Of a stretch of 29,108 nt of DNA, positions 1-6,888 are shown one piece after another. The notes beneath the pieces were generated by a model that worked only from the letters and a program-made list of their open reading frames with translations, made no database searches and was not told the DNA's origin. Source of the stretch: H111-94 sp034436045 (lineage in GTDB: Bacteria; Chloroflexota; Ktedonobacteria; Ktedonobacterales; Ktedonobacteraceae). The translations under genes were made by a program, and so were the position numbers. The stretch lies in contig DAOTVZ010000133.1 in assembly GCA_034436045.1 (NCBI GenBank), positions 1-29,108 on the forward strand, read 5' to 3'. Within the stretch, counting starts at the first letter, position 1. Each line of letters starts with the position of its first letter.

Positions 1-2
1 AA

Positions 3-380
3 AGTGCAGAGCAACGCACGCGCCATATACTGAACGAGGCCACCCGCTTCGAGCTGCACTGGCTGGTGGCGCGTGCGCAACGCATTCTAGGCAGCATCCT
101 CTGCGCGCGCAGCCACCAGTCACCACAACCGCAGGGGCTGCAAGAAGAGGCCGCACACTATTTTGAGCAGGCACTTGACATGCAGCAGAAAAGTGGCATG
201 CGCCTGGAATACGCGCGCACCTTGCAAGCCTTCGGCCTGGCGCTGCTGCGTCAGGCCTACTGGCACCACAACCGCGCCCTGCAATATCTGCGCGAGGCGC
301 TCGAACTCTTCACCGCCTGCCACGCCACGCCCGAAGCCCAGGCTCTCGAACGTTTCCTGATAGCCAGCGAGGCATTATAA
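3..380 (+). CDS. C-terminal fragment of a TPR-containing protein (5' end outside window)
   Basis: The reading frame is open from the first bases of the window and stops with TAA at 378-380, so only the last 125 codons are present. The fragment is all-helical with tetratricopeptide-like spacing, for example AAHYFEQALDMQQ and ALQYLREALELFTAC, where small and aromatic residues recur every 34 or so positions. Such TPR tails end the large AfsR/MalT-type ATPase regulators common in Chloroflexota, and a full-length protein of that kind follows on the same strand at 1489. Being a second copy of that family is inference, because no ATPase or DNA-binding part is visible. A GTG at 66 could pass as a start, but coding-like sequence continues upstream of it to the window edge, so I treat it as internal. 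Confidence 0.75.
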   Translation, partial: SAEQRTRHILNEATRFELHWLVARAQRILGSILCARSHQSPQPQGLQEEAAHYFEQALDMQQKSGMRLEYARTLQAFGLALLRQAYWHHNRALQYLREALELFTACHATPEAQALERFLIASEAL

Positions 381-1011
381 AAGAGATGTGATCATAAATC
401 TCCGTTCCTACAATGGCCTCTCACCCCCATTTCTGCTATCACATCCACGATTCCTGTGATGTTTACCACGAGCAATGACCTCTACAGCAATCCACGACAC
501 GTATCAGGCAGCATGATAGCATCCTGCACAAACATGGCATGTCCACTGAACGAGCAAAACATGTGTATCTTTGAAAGTCGGGGCAAAAAAGGCCGCTTTG
601 ACCACAACCATCGGATATAGTTTAGTCAAGAAAAGCATAACAGTACGGTGAGACCTGTAGGGACGTGCTTCATCAGACCCTTTAAGAAAGGATGCCATCT
701 AATGACAAGCGCAATGTACAATGCCTTGCCGGGTATGATCTGCATCGAGGCCGTCGGCACACGCAACGCAGGCAGACTGGCCCGGTATTACTGCCGCAAA
801 AGCGCAGTAGGGGCGTGATCAATCACGCCCTGGGAGCCACATCCCAAAGGACTTTCCTGCTGTTGTCTCTATGTCATAACGACAAGTTTAGTTGCGGTGT
901 TCCATGTTATCGTAATTCACCCATGTACATGTGATACCCCTTATGGGCATCAGGACATGGGCACCATGCCCCGGCACCATGCCTGGGTATCAGAAAGAAA
1001 GGGAGTAATCC
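381..1011. other. Gene-poor stretch with short repeats
   Basis: No convincing gene is seen in these 631 bases. Short ORFs on both strands lack protein-like composition. The stretch holds a palindromic repeat at 808-830, a 10-bp palindrome CATGTACATG at 922-931, and two direct copies of GGCACCATGCC at 960-970 and 973-983. The last two lie just upstream of the small gene at 1012 and may belong to its control region. Confidence 0.5.
808..830. repeat. Palindromic short repeat (GTAGGG family)
   Basis: GTAG followed by GGGCGTGAT-CA-ATCACGCCC forms a perfect 9-bp inverted repeat with a 2-base loop. It opens with the same GTAGGG stub as the copies near 2693 and 4175 and has the same stub-plus-hairpin layout, so I group it with them as a diverged member. 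The grouping is inference from short matches. There is no T-tract, so it does not look like a terminator. Confidence 0.5.
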
Positions 1012-1197
1012 ATGAGCGCTGTAATGCACAAGCAATCCGCCACCACCCTGCGCAAGCAACAACTGCTGCTGATCGCCATTGTCGTCGTTTTGACGCTTCT
1101 CGCCATCACCTACTTTTCGCTCTATACCTTCGCCCATATCAATCTCATCCATATCTTGCTGTCTCTTGGGCCTGACGTTTTGGTTGGGCACCCATAA
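1012..1197 (+). CDS. Small single-pass membrane protein
   Basis: This 61-aa product has a short basic N-terminus (MSAVMHKQSATTLRKQQ) and one strong hydrophobic helix at about residues 18-40 (LLLIAIVVVLTLLAITYF), then a mildly hydrophobic tail. The ATG is preceded by AAAGAAAGGGAG at good spacing. A strong intrinsic terminator lies downstream at 1342, so it appears to be its own short transcript. Positive charges before the helix predict an N-in orientation. I recognise no family. The ORFs overlapping it on the other strand (907-1206) and in another + frame (897-1175) lack this ribosome binding site and composition. Confidence 0.6.
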   Translation: MSAVMHKQSATTLRKQQLLLIAIVVVLTLLAITYFSLYTFAHINLIHILLSLGPDVLVGHP

Positions 1198-1341
1198 AAC
1201 TTCCACCGCCCGTCATCGAGCAAGCGATAGCACACCGATCATGAGAGCCGAAGTGGGAAGACAGATCGGAGCGAACAGAGACGGAAAGGGGAATACGATG
1301 TCACATTATAACGATTGAGCAGCGCTACAGAGAAGCGTGTA

Positions 1342-1387
1342 CAGGACACCCGGTCGGAGATTTCTCCCGGCGGGTGTCCTGCTTTTT
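1342..1387 (+). terminator. Rho-independent terminator
   Basis: A perfect 11-bp inverted repeat (CAGGACACCCG at 1342-1352, CGGGTGTCCTG at 1371-1381) encloses a second small stem (GGAGA/TCTCC) and is followed by CTTTTT. It ends the transcript carrying the 61-aa gene and separates it from the promoter at 1393. Confidence 0.85.
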
Positions 1388-1392
1388 AAAAG

Positions 1393-1421
1393 TTGACGAT
1401 TCGCGAATACTGATGTATATA
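1393..1421 (+). promoter_or_regulatory. Promoter for the AfsR/MalT-like regulator gene
   Basis: TTGACG at 1393-1398 and TATATA at 1416-1421 are separated by 17 bases, a good sigma-70-type promoter. The -10 sits inside the palindrome GTATATATAC (1415-1424). It starts just after the upstream terminator and about 70 bases before the ATG at 1489. Confidence 0.6.
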
Positions 1422-1488
1422 TACAACTAGGTCGGCTTCACCTTGCTGTTCATCGAAGGAGATCCATAGGAGGGCACAACGAACTCAT

Positions 1489-4400
1489 ATGACAACGAAT
1501 AGCAAGGTTATCTATCGCCAACAAGTTACCTTCTGTGGCAAAGCTCGCTGCCACAAATGCCGCGAGGGCATCGGTCACGGCCCTTACTGGTACGCTTATC
1601 GCACAGAACACGGTGTCACGACCCGCACCTATGTTGGCAGACATCTTCCCCCCGAAGTGCAGGCACAGGTTGAAGCGCAGAAGCAGCAGGGAATATCTGT
1701 CTCAGAAGAGAGCAAAAGGGGCAGGAAGAGCAAAGAAGGCAGCGGCAGGCTCGTCCTCACCGAAAGCAGCTTGAGCCATGTCACGGTGCGCATTTTTGTC
1801 CTGGGTCAGTTTCGCGTCGAGCGCAGGCGTGGTCAGCAGTGGTTGACGATTACCGAGAGTAGCTGGCAGGAGCAGCCACTGCGCACGCTGCTGGGCTACC
1901 TGCTCTGTAGTCCAACGCGCACGATACGTCGCCGCGCCGTCATGAGCGCTCTCTGGCCCAATCTGGAGGCGGCTGAAGCCGGTGCGCAACTGGATCGCTG
2001 TGTCGAAACCCTGAACAACTTATTAGAACCGGCCCGTAACAGTCGTCCCCGTCAAAGCAGCCGACAAAGTTTGCCCCTGCTACGCTACGAAGGTGAATCG
2101 CTGGTGCTGGCGGATCAGCACCGCGTCTGGGTTGACGCCGACGCCTTTGAAGCGCTCCTCACACACGCCCATAGCGCTGCGCCCTCACACACACAGGAAC
2201 GTCTGGCAGTACTTGAAGAAGCCGTCGCCCTCTACGCGGGTGATTTTCTACCGGAGGAGCGCGCGCTCAAAGCAGCCATCGCCCGTCGTCGCAGCCTGCA
2301 TAGCCGCTGGATAGCCTTGCTGCTCGAAGTGGCTGAACTGCGCATTGGTCAGGGGGCCACTGCCGACGCTATAGACACTCTGAACCAGTTGCTGGTACAC
2401 GACCCCCTCAACGAGGCCGCCGTCCAATGGCTCGTCATCGCGCTGGCGCGCGGCCACCGACGCGGCGAAGCCCTGCGCGCTTACGAACGTTTTGCCGACA
2501 CACTCCGCCGCGAGTACGATAGCCTGCCCTCAGAAAAAACACGCGCCATCTACGAGGCCGTGCTGCATAACGATGAACAGACGCTTTTCCCCGGCCTACC
2601 GGCCACAGCAAGCACCGAAGAAATGATATCTGCTGAGACCCCCGCCTCTGTCGTTCACGGCATTACCTTTGCGACCCATCACGACAAGGAATCCCGTAGG
2701 GACAGGGATTTATCCGCCACAGAGAATTCGGACAGCGTGATACCAGGCTATCAGGTAGGGCGCATTCATCAGAGTCCGCTCATCGGGCGCGAACAGGAAT
2801 TACGTGTGCTGCGCGACCTGCTGCTGGCAACTGAAGCGACCAGTAGCAACGCGCTGAGCAATATGGAAAACGCGCGTCTGGTTGCCACTGCCACTGCCCG
2901 CAGCCATCCACGCGCCGGTAGCATTCCATTGGATACGCAGCGTCACGCGCAATGTGCCCTGCTCATGGGCGAAGCCGGTATTGGCAAGACGCGCCTGGCC
3001 GAAGAGGTGAGCCGCGAGGCCCAACAGCGCGGCTGGGTGATTCTCTGGAGCCGCAGCTATGCCCAGGAGAGCGGTATCCCCTACCGTCTGTGGACAGAGG
3101 TTGTGCGCAAGGCCATCGGTCTGGGACTCTGGCAAGAGGAAGAGGCCCGGCGCTATCCATCGGTCTATCAGCCCTTAATCACGCTGCTACCTGAACTGGA
3201 GCCGCAACTTCCGCCGCAGCAGAGCGCCGCGCTCGTGCTGGAACAGGAGCAATCGCGTCTGTGGGACGCCTTCTATCAGTTGCTGGCAACAGCCAGTCAG
3301 CAGAAGCCACTGGTCGTGGTGCTGGATGACCTGCAATGGGCCGATGGCGGTAGTTGTCAGTTGCTGGCACATCTGGCACGCCGCGTGACCAGCAATCCCA
3401 TCCTCTTTCTCGGTACCTGCCGCGAGGATGAGATGAAAAGCAGCAACGTGCCTCTGCAACGCCTGATTGCCGAGATGCTGCGCGAACACACCGTTACCAC
3501 GCTCGTCATCAAGCCACTCACTAACGAACAGATTGGCACGCTTGTCTCGCACATTCCCAATCTGTCCGCAGACATGGTGCAACACATCCAGGCCCAGGCA
3601 GCAGGCAATCCCTATTTTGCCGAAGAATTGGCCCGTACCACACCACCGACCTTACCACAAACGATCACCGCCGCCTTCGACCATCGCCTACAACATCTGA
3701 GCGAACTGTGCCGTTCCATGCTAGGTAACGCCGCCATTCTGGGGGGCGCATTCGACTTCCCCAGCATCTGCGCCATGGGCATTGACAAAAACGGAGATGG
3801 TGCTGCCGACGAGGATACCGTGCTGGATCTGCTGGACGAGGCTCTACAAGCTGGCATGCTGACCGAAGAGGGTTCCGGCACACAAATCACTTACCACTTC
3901 TGGCATCCCCTGCTGGTCAATCATCTGTACGAGAGTCTCTCATTGACACGCCGCACACGCCTGCATCGTCGCGCCGCCGACATCCTTCTGGTGACCCACC
4001 AGGGACACCAGGAAGAAATCGCGGCAACCATCACCCACCATCTCATCGAGGGCCGCGCCGACCCCACACAGATTGCCTTCTATGCCGAAATGGCGGGCAA
4101 TCGCGCCTACCGACTCTCGGCCTACGCCGAGGCCGAGCGCCACTATCGCAAAGCCGCCGAATACGCCGAACAGCCCGTAGGGACCGATTTATCCCGCTCG
4201 CTTGTTTCACCCTATCCGCTCATAGCAACGGAGATTTATCCCGCCCGTCCGCCGGTAGAACACACGCGCTTTGTGCTTCTGCTGGAGCGCTGGGCCGAAT
4301 GTCTCATGGTTCTGGGCCAATTTGAAGAGGCGCGTAACCTCTACGAGCGCATCCTGGCGCTGCGCACACGGCAACCACTGCTGGACAAACGCAGCGAAGC

Positions 4401-5439
4401 GCAGGTATACGCGCTGCTCTGGGGCGAGATCGAGCGCACATGGCGTTATGCGGGCAATAAAGAGCGCGTCAGGGAATGCTCCGAGCGGAGCGAACAGGTG
4501 CTGCACGAAGCTGGTGTGCAAGGCGGGCCTGCCTGGGCTAAATTGCGCTACCAGCAGAGCAGCCTCTACTGGCAAGAGGGACGCTACGAAGAAGCCTACC
4601 AGGCCGCGCAAGAAGCCCTTAACACCTTCAGTATGTTTGAGCTAGAGCGCGAACAACTGGAACAATCAACAACACAGGTAATCACCTTCAAGCTGCAGGG
4701 ACCACTCACACGCATTCAGCGTATTTTAGCAGGTGACCCGGTTGAAATGGGGCGCACCTATTCCTTACTCGGCAGCATTGCCAGCGGCGAAGGTAAACAT
4801 GACGAGGCACTGGCCTATCTTAAACAGGCACTGGAGATCTTTGAACGCTATGAGCAGAAGCGGGGCATCGCCCATGTAACCTGCAACCTGGGCTACATCT
4901 ACCTCAAGCGGGCAGAATATGAACAGGCCCGCGCCGCCTTCAATCGCTCGCAGCGCCTGGCCGAACAGCTTGGCGATACCCCACTGCTCTCCGTCATCTT
5001 TAGCAACCTGGGCGAGCTGGCCTTCGCCACCGGTCAGTTAAACGAGGCCGAACAATGGTACAGGCTGGCACTCACGCTGGCCGAGCGCTTTAATGATCGT
5101 GAATACATGAGCCGTTGGAGCGTGGGACTGGTCAACGTGCTGCTACGCATCGGTCAGCTTGACGAAGCTGCGGCCCGCACCCTCTACGCCCTCAAGATCG
5201 CACGCAGCATGCACAACTCTCCTTGCATCGGGATGGCACTGCTGGCTCTGGCAAATGTGCGTGTCGCCCAGGCCCAGCAAGCTCCCAAACGGCTCGGCAG
5301 AGTGCGTGCGCGCCTGCTCAAACACGCCAGCGCCAACATCCAACGCATCCTCTCGCTGGAACGCCTGGAGGCCGAGACGCGCAGTGGCGCGCAGACCACG
5401 CAGGCACAGATTGCGCGCTTACAGACTACCCACAAATAG
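1489..5439 (+). CDS. Large AfsR/SARP-MalT type transcriptional regulator: DUF6788-like, BTAD, AAA ATPase, TPR
   Basis: This 1316-aa protein is a probable cytoplasmic NTP-dependent transcription activator. Residues 5-60 form a Cys motif (C16GKARC21HKC24, then HGPYWY at 30-35) resembling DUF6788. Residues 98-190 match the winged-helix DNA-binding domain of SARP/AfsR proteins (IFVLGQFRVERR), followed by a bacterial transcriptional activation domain at about 205-360. The STAND/AAA ATPase begins near 430 (PLIGREQELRVLRDLL), with Walker A GEAGIGKT at 494-501 and Walker B VVVLDDLQWAD with D613/D614. From about 880 to the end are TPR-type repeats, the usual inducer-sensing part. The ATG follows AGGAGG at 1468-1473, a rather long 15-base gap. 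Odd points are an EF-hand-like DKNGDGAADED at 766-776 and repeat-derived segments near residues 402-410 and 896-920. Target genes and inducer are unknown. Confidence 0.9.
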   Translation: MTTNSKVIYRQQVTFCGKARCHKCREGIGHGPYWYAYRTEHGVTTRTYVGRHLPPEVQAQVEAQKQQGISVSEESKRGRKSKEGSGRLVLTESSLSHVTVRIFVLGQFRVERRRGQQWLTITESSWQEQPLRTLLGYLLCSPTRTIRRRAVMSALWPNLEAAEAGAQLDRCVETLNNLLEPARNSRPRQSSRQSLPLLRYEGESLVLADQHRVWVDADAFEALLTHAHSAAPSHTQERLAVLEEAVALYAGDFLPEERALKAAIARRRSLHSRWIALLLEVAELRIGQGATADAIDTLNQLLVHDPLNEAAVQWLVIALARGHRRGEALRAYERFADTLRREYDSLPSEKTRAIYEAVLHNDEQTLFPGLPATASTEEMISAETPASVVHGITFATHHDKESRRDRDLSATENSDSVIPGYQVGRIHQSPLIGREQELRVLRDLLLATEATSSNALSNMENARLVATATARSHPRAGSIPLDTQRHAQCALLMGEAGIGKTRLAEEVSREAQQRGWVILWSRSYAQESGIPYRLWTEVVRKAIGLGLWQEEEARRYPSVYQPLITLLPELEPQLPPQQSAALVLEQEQSRLWDAFYQLLATASQQKPLVVVLDDLQWADGGSCQLLAHLARRVTSNPILFLGTCREDEMKSSNVPLQRLIAEMLREHTVTTLVIKPLTNEQIGTLVSHIPNLSADMVQHIQAQAAGNPYFAEELARTTPPTLPQTITAAFDHRLQHLSELCRSMLGNAAILGGAFDFPSICAMGIDKNGDGAADEDTVLDLLDEALQAGMLTEEGSGTQITYHFWHPLLVNHLYESLSLTRRTRLHRRAADILLVTHQGHQEEIAATITHHLIEGRADPTQIAFYAEMAGNRAYRLSAYAEAERHYRKAAEYAEQPVGTDLSRSLVSPYPLIATEIYPARPPVEHTRFVLLLERWAECLMVLGQFEEARNLYERILALRTRQPLLDKRSEAQVYALLWGEIERTWRYAGNKERVRECSERSEQVLHEAGVQGGPAWAKLRYQQSSLYWQEGRYEEAYQAAQEALNTFSMFELEREQLEQSTTQVITFKLQGPLTRIQRILAGDPVEMGRTYSLLGSIASGEGKHDEALAYLKQALEIFERYEQKRGIAHVTCNLGYIYLKRAEYEQARAAFNRSQRLAEQLGDTPLLSVIFSNLGELAFATGQLNEAEQWYRLALTLAERFNDREYMSRWSVGLVNVLLRIGQLDEAAARTLYALKIARSMHNSPCIGMALLALANVRVAQAQQAPKRLGRVRARLLKHASANIQRILSLERLEAETRSGAQTTQAQIARLQTTHK
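2693..2718. repeat. Dispersed short repeat inside a coding region
   Basis: CCCGTAGGGACAGGGATTTA followed by TCCGCC matches, with few differences, the CCCGTAGGGACCGATTTATC at 4174. It lies in frame in the linker between the BTAD and ATPase domains of the large regulator, where it encodes polar, low-complexity residues (SRRDRDLSATENS). Confidence 0.6.
4173..4246. repeat. Double dispersed short repeat inside a coding region
   Basis: Two related units lie about 30 bases apart: CCCGTAGGGACCGATTTATC (4174-4193) and AACGGAGATTTATCCCGCCC (4227-4246). Both contain GATTTATCCCGC. The second is identical over all 20 bases to 7484-7503 in an unrelated gene. Here they encode PVGTDLSR and ATEIYPARPP in an insert-like segment between TPR helices of the large regulator. 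Confidence 0.7.
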
Positions 5440-5661
5440 GAAATCTTCACACATCCACGAAATTTGCGACGTTTATCGCCGCATCGCAGGTGAGTTCATC
5501 ACAATATACCGTATCTCTTTCCTGACCTTGTATGCAGACACATCAGCAAATTGTGCTTAAAAGACTGCTTCCCCCCCCACTATCCTCTATACTGTAAACA
5601 TGATAGTGGTACCATACGCAATCATCTTATTGGTCAGCAGATAAATCAGGAACTCGTAGCA

Positions 5662-6888
5662 ATGAAAATGAGACTTCTGGCCTGTTGCGCCTTCTTCTTG
5701 AATACTTTGCTCTTCGCCACCTACTACGCGGTGGCAAAGGAGGCGCTGGACCGCATTGACCCTATCATCTTTACCTATTTTGAGATGATGGCGCTGGTGC
5801 CGGTGGCGCTGTGCATTATCGTCTTCTGCTGGCAGGACCTGAATAAACGCATTATCAAGCACGGCATCATCGTGGGTAGCAGCCTCTGTCTGGCGCTCTT
5901 CACCATTGCCATAGCGCTCAAATATGCCAGCGCGACCAGCACCGCCTTTTTCCCGGCACTCAATGGCTTTCTGGCGGCCTTTGCCGCCTGGCTCTTCCTG
6001 CGCCAGCCAATCAGCAAAGGTACCTGGTTTGCCGGACTGCTCTCGCTTGTCGGCACACTCCTCTTAATCTTCAATTCGCCGGTCGGCGGTATGCGCGGCA
6101 CCTTGATTGCTTTCCTGGGGGGCCTCTTCTTTACCGGCTACGTCTTCCTCTCCGAACATGAGCAGAAAGAGGTCAATGCCTACTGGCCGCTTTTCGGCGT
6201 GGAATTGCTCACAATGGCGCTATGGGCTAACCTGATCGCGCTCCTCTTTGGCGACTGGCAGGCCGTTCATCCAATACTACCTAAAGATGTCTGGGTCATT
6301 CTCTATGTGGCAGGGGCTTGCACCTTTTTACCCACGCTTATCACGGTACTTATGCAAAATTACATTTCAGCGGTGACGGTTTCATTCATCTATATTCTGG
6401 AGCCGGTACTGGGCGCGATTATCTCAGCTATCTACTTGCACGAAAGCCTGCCACTGGATGGCTACCTCGGCGGCACATTGATCGTCGCCGGAGCCATTGT
6501 CCAGGCCTGGACGCTGGCGGAGCGTGGGCCACGCCCGCGCCACTCGCTCGCACATCAGATGGTCGCTCAGGCAGAGTCAGGCTCATTCTTAACGACGCTC
6601 ATCTATCCCGCGATCTTCCTGAGTACCTGTACCATCATTCTTTACGAATTGGGAGGCTTTCCACCACTCTCCTGGCTGATCCTCTATCATGCCTGGGCCA
6701 ACCTGCCCGCGCTCATGCAGCAGGGCCAGCCAAATAGCATGCTCTATCTTATCATAGCCCAGGCATTTTGCTGGTTGATCGCCTGGGGCGCGCTGGTCGC
6801 AATGGCTCTGATAGCTCTTTATCGTATTATGCGTCAACTCTTCCTATCAATACAGTCATTTGAAACAGTGGAGGCCAGAAGGCGATGA
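5662..6888 (+). CDS. EamA (DMT superfamily) transporter with extra C-terminal membrane segment
   Basis: A 408-aa integral membrane protein. Two EamA-type halves of about five helices each are visible (first half from FFLNTLLFATYYAVAKEALD, second from LIAFLGGLFFTGYVFLSEHE, with the family-typical ILEPVLGAIISAIYLHESL near residue 245). Such proteins usually export amino acids, nucleosides or other small metabolites; the substrate cannot be read here. After residue 290 comes a linker (AERGPRPRHS) and an additional region of about 110 residues with two or three hydrophobic helices, which standard EamA proteins of about 300 aa lack. I chose the ATG at 5662, preceded by AGGAA at about 9 bases; an upstream TTG at 5551 would add a non-homologous stretch. 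It opens a four-gene operon, overlapping the next gene by ATGA. Confidence 0.85.
   Translation: MKMRLLACCAFFLNTLLFATYYAVAKEALDRIDPIIFTYFEMMALVPVALCIIVFCWQDLNKRIIKHGIIVGSSLCLALFTIAIALKYASATSTAFFPALNGFLAAFAAWLFLRQPISKGTWFAGLLSLVGTLLLIFNSPVGGMRGTLIAFLGGLFFTGYVFLSEHEQKEVNAYWPLFGVELLTMALWANLIALLFGDWQAVHPILPKDVWVILYVAGACTFLPTLITVLMQNYISAVTVSFIYILEPVLGAIISAIYLHESLPLDGYLGGTLIVAGAIVQAWTLAERGPRPRHSLAHQMVAQAESGSFLTTLIYPAIFLSTCTIILYELGGFPPLSWLILYHAWANLPALMQQGQPNSMLYLIIAQAFCWLIAWGALVAMALIALYRIMRQLFLSIQSFETVEARRR

Noticed and set aside
504..698. 64-codon minus strand ORF in the gene-poor stretch
   Set aside because: No ribosome binding site worth naming and no recognisable pattern; no downstream partner or terminator.
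692..934. 80-codon + strand ORF with an AAGAAAGG-like sequence before its ATG
   Set aside because: It runs through the palindromic repeat at 808-830 and has no protein-like composition or domain; likely chance.
1298..1318. Six-codon ORF (MSHYND) after GGAAAGGGG, just before the terminator at 1342
   Set aside because: Too short to support, although the site before it is good; an attenuator is unlikely because no gene follows in the same transcript.
5571..5578. Run of eight C upstream of a TATACT box before the EamA gene, a possible phase-variable tract
   Set aside because: The tract is short, no matching -35 is seen, and nothing else points to phase variation.
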